From NCBI GenBank assembly GCA_003934925.1, contig JQIX01000026.1, positions 1 through 36,806 on the forward strand: a stretch of DNA of 36,806 nucleotides, written 5' to 3'. The stretch is from Epsilonproteobacteria bacterium (ex Lamellibrachia satsuma). GTDB lineage: Bacteria; Campylobacterota; Campylobacteria; Campylobacterales; Sulfurovaceae. Below, piece by piece: positions 33,577 to 36,806 of this stretch (position 1 is its first letter; every line of letters starts with the position of its first letter). A program made the translations under genes and the position numbers. A model generated the notes under the pieces. It saw only the letters and a list, made by a program, of their open reading frames with translations. It did not search any database and was not told the origin of the DNA.

Positions 33577-33801
33577 ATGGCAGAGATCGGTAAAAATATT
33601 ATCTTTATCGGATTGGTGATCGTAGTGATCGGGATCATTCTCAATTTGAGCGGTAAACTTCCTTTTGAACTTGGTAAACTGCCTGGGGACATTATCTATA
33701 AAAAAGAACATACCACTTTTTATTTTCCGATCACAACATCGATCATTGTCAGTATAATCTTATCACTTCTTTTCTACTTTTTTGGGAAATTTTTCAGGTA
33801 A
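33577..33801 (+). CDS. DUF2905-family small membrane protein
   Basis: 74 residues with two membrane helices (about 5-26 and 49-71) around the conserved segment GKLPFELGKLPGDI. This is the DUF2905 family of unknown function. AAAGGAG lies about nine bases before the ATG. A dead copy of a CDP-alcohol phosphatidyltransferase gene follows directly, suggesting that the two once formed an operon. Confidence 0.85.
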   Translation: MAEIGKNIIFIGLVIVVIGIILNLSGKLPFELGKLPGDIIYKKEHTTFYFPITTSIIVSIILSLLFYFFGKFFR

Positions 33802-33811
33802 TGTTATATCT

Positions 33812-33930
33812 CTGAATATAGCAATTTTATTAAGTCTTTTTTGTATCATTACAGTACCATTTTTGTTGTTTTTAGGTTAGCCAAATCTCTTTTTTATACT
33901 TTTGGTGCTGCTCATTGTTTTTGGATATTT
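33812..33930 (+). pseudogene. Decayed copy of the CDP-alcohol phosphatidyltransferase gene
   Basis: Reading from 33812 gives LNIAILLSLFCIITVPF, then LLFLG and a stop at 33878-33880. The intact gene at 35033 starts PLNIPNLLSLFRIIAAPF, then LLLAGW; 15 of 22 compared residues agree. After a frameshift the next piece, LAKSLFYTFG, matches LGRTDLFFILFG in the intact copy. The bases caggtaatg also precede both copies. The likeness fades near 33930. The rest of the gap to 34032 contains only the leader of the Usp gene. Confidence 0.75.
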
Positions 33931-34032
33931 CTGTTAATAAATGACCTTTTGCCATTAATTTTTTAAGAGTAGAATATAATAAGGTGCTACTAAAAGTATA
34001 GACCTGAAATTTTGAAAAAAGGTAAATTTAGA

Positions 34033-34887
34033 ATGAAAAAGATAAAAAGAATTCTTGTTAGCATAGACATTTTTGCAAAGGCAAACAATGTTTTAAAAAG
34101 GGCATTGATGGTAGCAAAGCAAAATAAGGCTGAATTATTTATCATTCATGCTGTACAGACACCTTGGTTCTCGGTACCAAGTTATTTTGGCAGCAAAGAG
34201 ATAAGCGTTGATATAGAAGGTATTACAAAAAAAATAGAAAAAAAGATGAAAGCATTGAATAGAGATGACAAGGTACCTTATACCGTTTTTGTAAAAGAAG
34301 GTAAGCCTAGTGATATCATACTTTATGAATCAAAACTACTTAAAGTGGATATGATAGTGATAGGAGCCAATACAAAAGGTAAAAAGAAATATCTGGGCGC
34401 AACAGCAGAAGAAGTAGCACATCAAAGTCATTTACCGGTTTTGGTCGTTAAGAACAGTGCAAAAGACCCTTATCAAAAGATTGTGGCACCTACAGACTTT
34501 CAAACACAATCAAAACAGAGTATTCTCTTTGCAAAAACCATTTTCCCAACAGCAAAGATCAATATAGTAAATTGTTCTGAGATTATTTATGTAAATGGTC
34601 CTTATGCTGCAGAAGGAGCTAATTTTGTAAAATATAACGAAGTTGCAAAAGCTTGTACAGAGAAAGACTTAAAGAATTTTATGCAAGAAGTTTCCATTAA
34701 AAAAGGTGAAATAATTGATGGAAAAGATAATAGTAAAAAAGTATTGCTTAAATATATAAACAAAGGATCTTATGATCTTGTAGTAGTAGGTTCACGAGGT
34801 ACTACAGGCTTTAAAGCATTACTCGGAAGCATGGCATCTTTCATCTTAAGAAAAACGTCAACTGATGTACTTGTATATGTCCCATAG
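34033..34887 (+). CDS. Tandem universal stress protein
   Basis: 284 residues made of two Usp domains (about 1-137 and 140-284). Both have the nucleotide-binding G-x2-G-x9-G-S/T type region: IGANTKGKKKYLGATAEE in the first and VGSRGTTGFKALLGSMASF in the second. Tandem Usp proteins often bind ATP and respond to stress or energy state. I choose ATG 34033; the TTG at 34012 is seven codons upstream, where the AAAAAAGG stretch instead serves as ribosome site. It stands between the dead and the live phosphatidyltransferase genes. Confidence 0.88.
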   Translation: MKKIKRILVSIDIFAKANNVLKRALMVAKQNKAELFIIHAVQTPWFSVPSYFGSKEISVDIEGITKKIEKKMKALNRDDKVPYTVFVKEGKPSDIILYESKLLKVDMIVIGANTKGKKKYLGATAEEVAHQSHLPVLVVKNSAKDPYQKIVAPTDFQTQSKQSILFAKTIFPTAKINIVNCSEIIYVNGPYAAEGANFVKYNEVAKACTEKDLKNFMQEVSIKKGEIIDGKDNSKKVLLKYINKGSYDLVVVGSRGTTGFKALLGSMASFILRKTSTDVLVYVP

Positions 34888-35032
34888 ATTGATCTTCTCT
34901 AAGATAAGATATGAATATCTGTAACTTCATGCTTTATAAGCAATTTCAAACTGCATTATCTTTCGTATCCTTGGATCGAGGGTGTAGACTATTATCAGTA
35001 TACCATAAAGGAAAAGGAGCCCAGGTAATGAT

Positions 35033-35596
35033 ATGCCACTGAATATTCCAAACCTATTAAGTCTTTTTCGTATTATTGCAGCACCGTTCCTGCTGCTTGC
35101 AGGCTGGCTTGGAAGAACAGATCTATTTTTCATACTTTTTGGACTGATACTGCTCTCGGATGCATTTGACGGGTTCATTGCCCGCATACTGGATCAAACA
35201 AGTGAACTGGGTGCAAGGTTGGACAGTTACGGGGATATTTTAACCTATCTTAGTACGCCGTTAGCTGCCTGGTGGCTCTGGCCGGATATTGTCAAAGAGG
35301 AGCTTTACTATATTATTGTAGCCATTACGGTCTATATACTACCCGCTTTTTTTGCTCTGGCAAAATTTGGAAAACTTGCCAGTTATCATACATGGATCAC
35401 TAAGATCTCAGCTATACTGATGAGTGCCGGTGTAGTTATGCTGCTTGGGTTTGAAAATGATCTACTGTTTCATATTGCAGTCTATTTTTTACTGATTGAA
35501 ATGGCGGAGAATATCGCTATTACTATAATACTGCAAAAACCCAAAAGTAATATACATTCCATTTGGCATGTCTGGAAGGAGAAACAATGCAGTTGA
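35033..35596 (+). CDS. CDP-alcohol phosphatidyltransferase family protein
   Basis: 187-residue membrane enzyme with about five hydrophobic segments. The full signature D-x2-D-G-x2-A-R-x8-G-x3-D-x3-D is present at residues 43-68 (DAFDGFIAR...GARLDSYGD), so the active site is intact. Such enzymes transfer a phosphatidyl group from CDP-diacylglycerol to an alcohol such as glycerol 3-phosphate; the acceptor is not determined. AGG 35023-35025 and AGGAG 35015-35019 precede the ATG. It overlaps the rnz start by ten bases. A decayed copy lies at 33812-33930. Confidence 0.9.
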   Translation: MPLNIPNLLSLFRIIAAPFLLLAGWLGRTDLFFILFGLILLSDAFDGFIARILDQTSELGARLDSYGDILTYLSTPLAAWWLWPDIVKEELYYIIVAITVYILPAFFALAKFGKLASYHTWITKISAILMSAGVVMLLGFENDLLFHIAVYFLLIEMAENIAITIILQKPKSNIHSIWHVWKEKQCS

Positions 35597-36537
35597 CATT
35601 TTTAGGAACCAGTGCTGGAAAACCTACCAAAGAGAGAAATGTTTCTGCACTTGCACTGAAATTTGACCAGGATAACAAGTGGTATCTTTTTGATTGTGGT
35701 GAAGCAACACAGCATCAGCTCATCCGAAGCAGCCTCAGGATAGGTAAACTTGATACAGTTTTTATCACCCATCTTCATGGAGACCACTATTATGGACTAC
35801 CTGGACTGTTATCTACCAAGATGCTGGATAAAGCCCTTAAGCCATTGACGATCTATGGTCCAAAAGGGATCAGAAAGTTTATTGAGTGTGCTCTGGATAT
35901 TTCGTTCGAACACCTTAAATATGAACTGAAGATCATTGAATATAAAGCAAAAGAAACTTTTGTATTTGACAAATTTACGTTGAAGGTCCTGCCTCTTGTA
36001 CACTCCATAGAAAGTTTTGCTTTTTATATAAAAGAGAATGATATCAGCAATAAACTCAATGAAAATAAATTAAGAGCCATAGGACTGGAACCATCACTGC
36101 TTTACGGTGAACTGAAAAAAGGAAAAAGTATCATTTTTCATGGAAAACAGCTTGATCCAAAGGCATTTATGCTTGAACCTGTATTGGGAAGATCATTGAT
36201 CATAGCAGGAGATAACAGTAAACCGGATATTTTAGGAGAATACCTTAACGATCTTGACCTACTGGTACATGAATGCACCTATACACAAGAAGTATATGAT
36301 AAACTACCGTTAAAAGTGTTGCATACCACTGCCAAAGAACTTGGTGAAGTTGGACACAAGAGGCATGTAAAAAACCTTATTGCCACCCATATCAATCCCC
36401 GTTACAACAAGAAAAGTCATTTAGGTATAGAAATGGTCTATAATGAGATAAAGCAGAGTTACAAGGGCAGGCTTTTTATTGCCAATGATTTTGATACCTT
36501 TATTCTTGGAAAAGACAAGGTCTTGCAGCGTATTTAG
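35587..36537 (+). CDS. rnz: Ribonuclease Z
   Basis: 316 residues. Metallo-beta-lactamase-type RNase with N terminus MQLTFLGTSAGKPTKERN and the zinc motif H62-L-H64-G-D66-H67 (THLHGDHYYGLPG), plus HECTY and ATHINPRY further on. It cleaves the 3' trailer of tRNA precursors. I choose ATG 35587, preceded by GGAAGGAG five bases away and matching the family N terminus; an upstream in-frame ATG at 35563 lies within the phosphatidyltransferase gene. Confidence 0.95.
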   Translation: MQLTFLGTSAGKPTKERNVSALALKFDQDNKWYLFDCGEATQHQLIRSSLRIGKLDTVFITHLHGDHYYGLPGLLSTKMLDKALKPLTIYGPKGIRKFIECALDISFEHLKYELKIIEYKAKETFVFDKFTLKVLPLVHSIESFAFYIKENDISNKLNENKLRAIGLEPSLLYGELKKGKSIIFHGKQLDPKAFMLEPVLGRSLIIAGDNSKPDILGEYLNDLDLLVHECTYTQEVYDKLPLKVLHTTAKELGEVGHKRHVKNLIATHINPRYNKKSHLGIEMVYNEIKQSYKGRLFIANDFDTFILGKDKVLQRI

Positions 36538-36543
36538 AATAAA

Positions 36544-36806
36544 GGGAACCTCTAAAAATAGGTGATACCCACAACATCGTTAGCTTTTGTCTAGGCTAGG
36601 CACTCTTTTGCAGTCCTAGCCGTAGCTCAGTGCCCGTAGGAAATGCCCTCATATAATACAAATAGCCAATTTCAATAAGTTGGCTACAATTAATATGAAG
36701 AGTAAGATTTAGTATATCGTTCTGCCCTTAAGACCAAACTTTGATTTTGAGTCTGTACCCCAGTTAGATAACTAAACTAAAAATTTGTGTGGCAACTGAG
36801 TCGGAT
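36544..36806. mobile_element. Possible end of an insertion sequence, cut by the window edge
   Basis: The stretch starts GGGAACCTCTAAAAATAGG, which resembles the terminal inverted repeat of IS5-like elements as I remember them, and the base composition and codon structure change sharply after rnz. It contains nested inverted repeats (ggctag/ctagcc and ggcact/agtgcc in 36593-36645) and a 7-bp stem at 36663-36686. On the minus strand an open frame runs from the window edge to a stop at 36764-36766, but only 13 codons are visible. No transposase can be identified, and the opposite end is outside the window. Confidence 0.3.

Noticed and set aside
34927-35187. Minus-strand frame ending LDPRIRKIMQFEIAYKA
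   Set aside because: The ending looks protein-like, but the frame mostly overlaps the intact phosphatidyltransferase gene and has no ribosome site; at best it is another remnant.

Overview
The window looks like chromosomal DNA of a free-living Campylobacterota bacterium, most like Sulfurovum or Sulfurimonas. This is inferred from AT-rich, densely packed genes, short leaders with clear AAGGAG sites, promoters of the TGnTATAAT type without a recognisable -35 box, and the protein types seen (ValS, MetK, Lon-like protease, DksA-like protein, tandem Usp). No database search was possible, so the genus is a guess. I saw no tRNA, rRNA, CRISPR array or prophage module.

Layout. 1-6,800: a membrane-bound GGDEF/EAL c-di-GMP enzyme, a Sel1-repeat protein coupled to valS on the minus strand, a Cys-rich protein and two small proteins ending in a perfect 32-bp palindrome. 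6,900-9,740: a DoxX membrane protein overlapping an FMN-binding glutamate synthase-type protein, then an exported small heat-shock protein. 9,800-13,900: LOG-family protein, pfkA with a possible leader peptide, YjdF-like membrane protein, macrodomain protein and an MBL-fold hydrolase. 13,937-20,700: siroheme nitrite/sulfite reductase, a dead radical-SAM fragment, an alpha/beta hydrolase, then a SAM-centred group (methyltransferase, AmmeMemoRadiSam radical enzyme, metK) and a 2-hydroxyacid dehydrogenase. 20,888-28,677: a zinc-less DksA-like regulator, ald overlapping a Lon-type protease, and a tightly coupled triad of N-formylglutamate amidohydrolase-like protein, DUF1704/QEGLA (MATCAP-like) metallopeptidase and glutathione-synthetase-like ATP-grasp ligase. 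28,739-33,426: GDPD phosphodiesterase, an MFS remnant, an unusual AMP-binding_C/ACP/acyltransferase fusion, and a DJ-1/PfpI protein in an operon with B12-dependent ribonucleotide reductase. 33,577-36,806: DUF2905 protein, a dead copy of a CDP-alcohol phosphatidyltransferase, tandem Usp, the intact phosphatidyltransferase overlapping rnz, and what looks like the end of an insertion sequence.

The best candidate for an under-described system is the triad at 24,939-28,677. It has its own promoter, its genes overlap by 1 and 4 nt, and it joins an ATP-grasp ligase to a peptidase of the family that contains the tubulin detyrosinase MATCAP, next to an amidohydrolase. This suggests a cycle that adds and removes an amino acid on an unknown peptide or protein tail. 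A second theme is gene decay: at least three intergenic gaps hold recognisable broken genes (radical SAM at 15,717, UMF1-type MFS at 29,532, phosphatidyltransferase at 33,812), and a duplicated 3' end of the Sel1 gene lies at 2,476.
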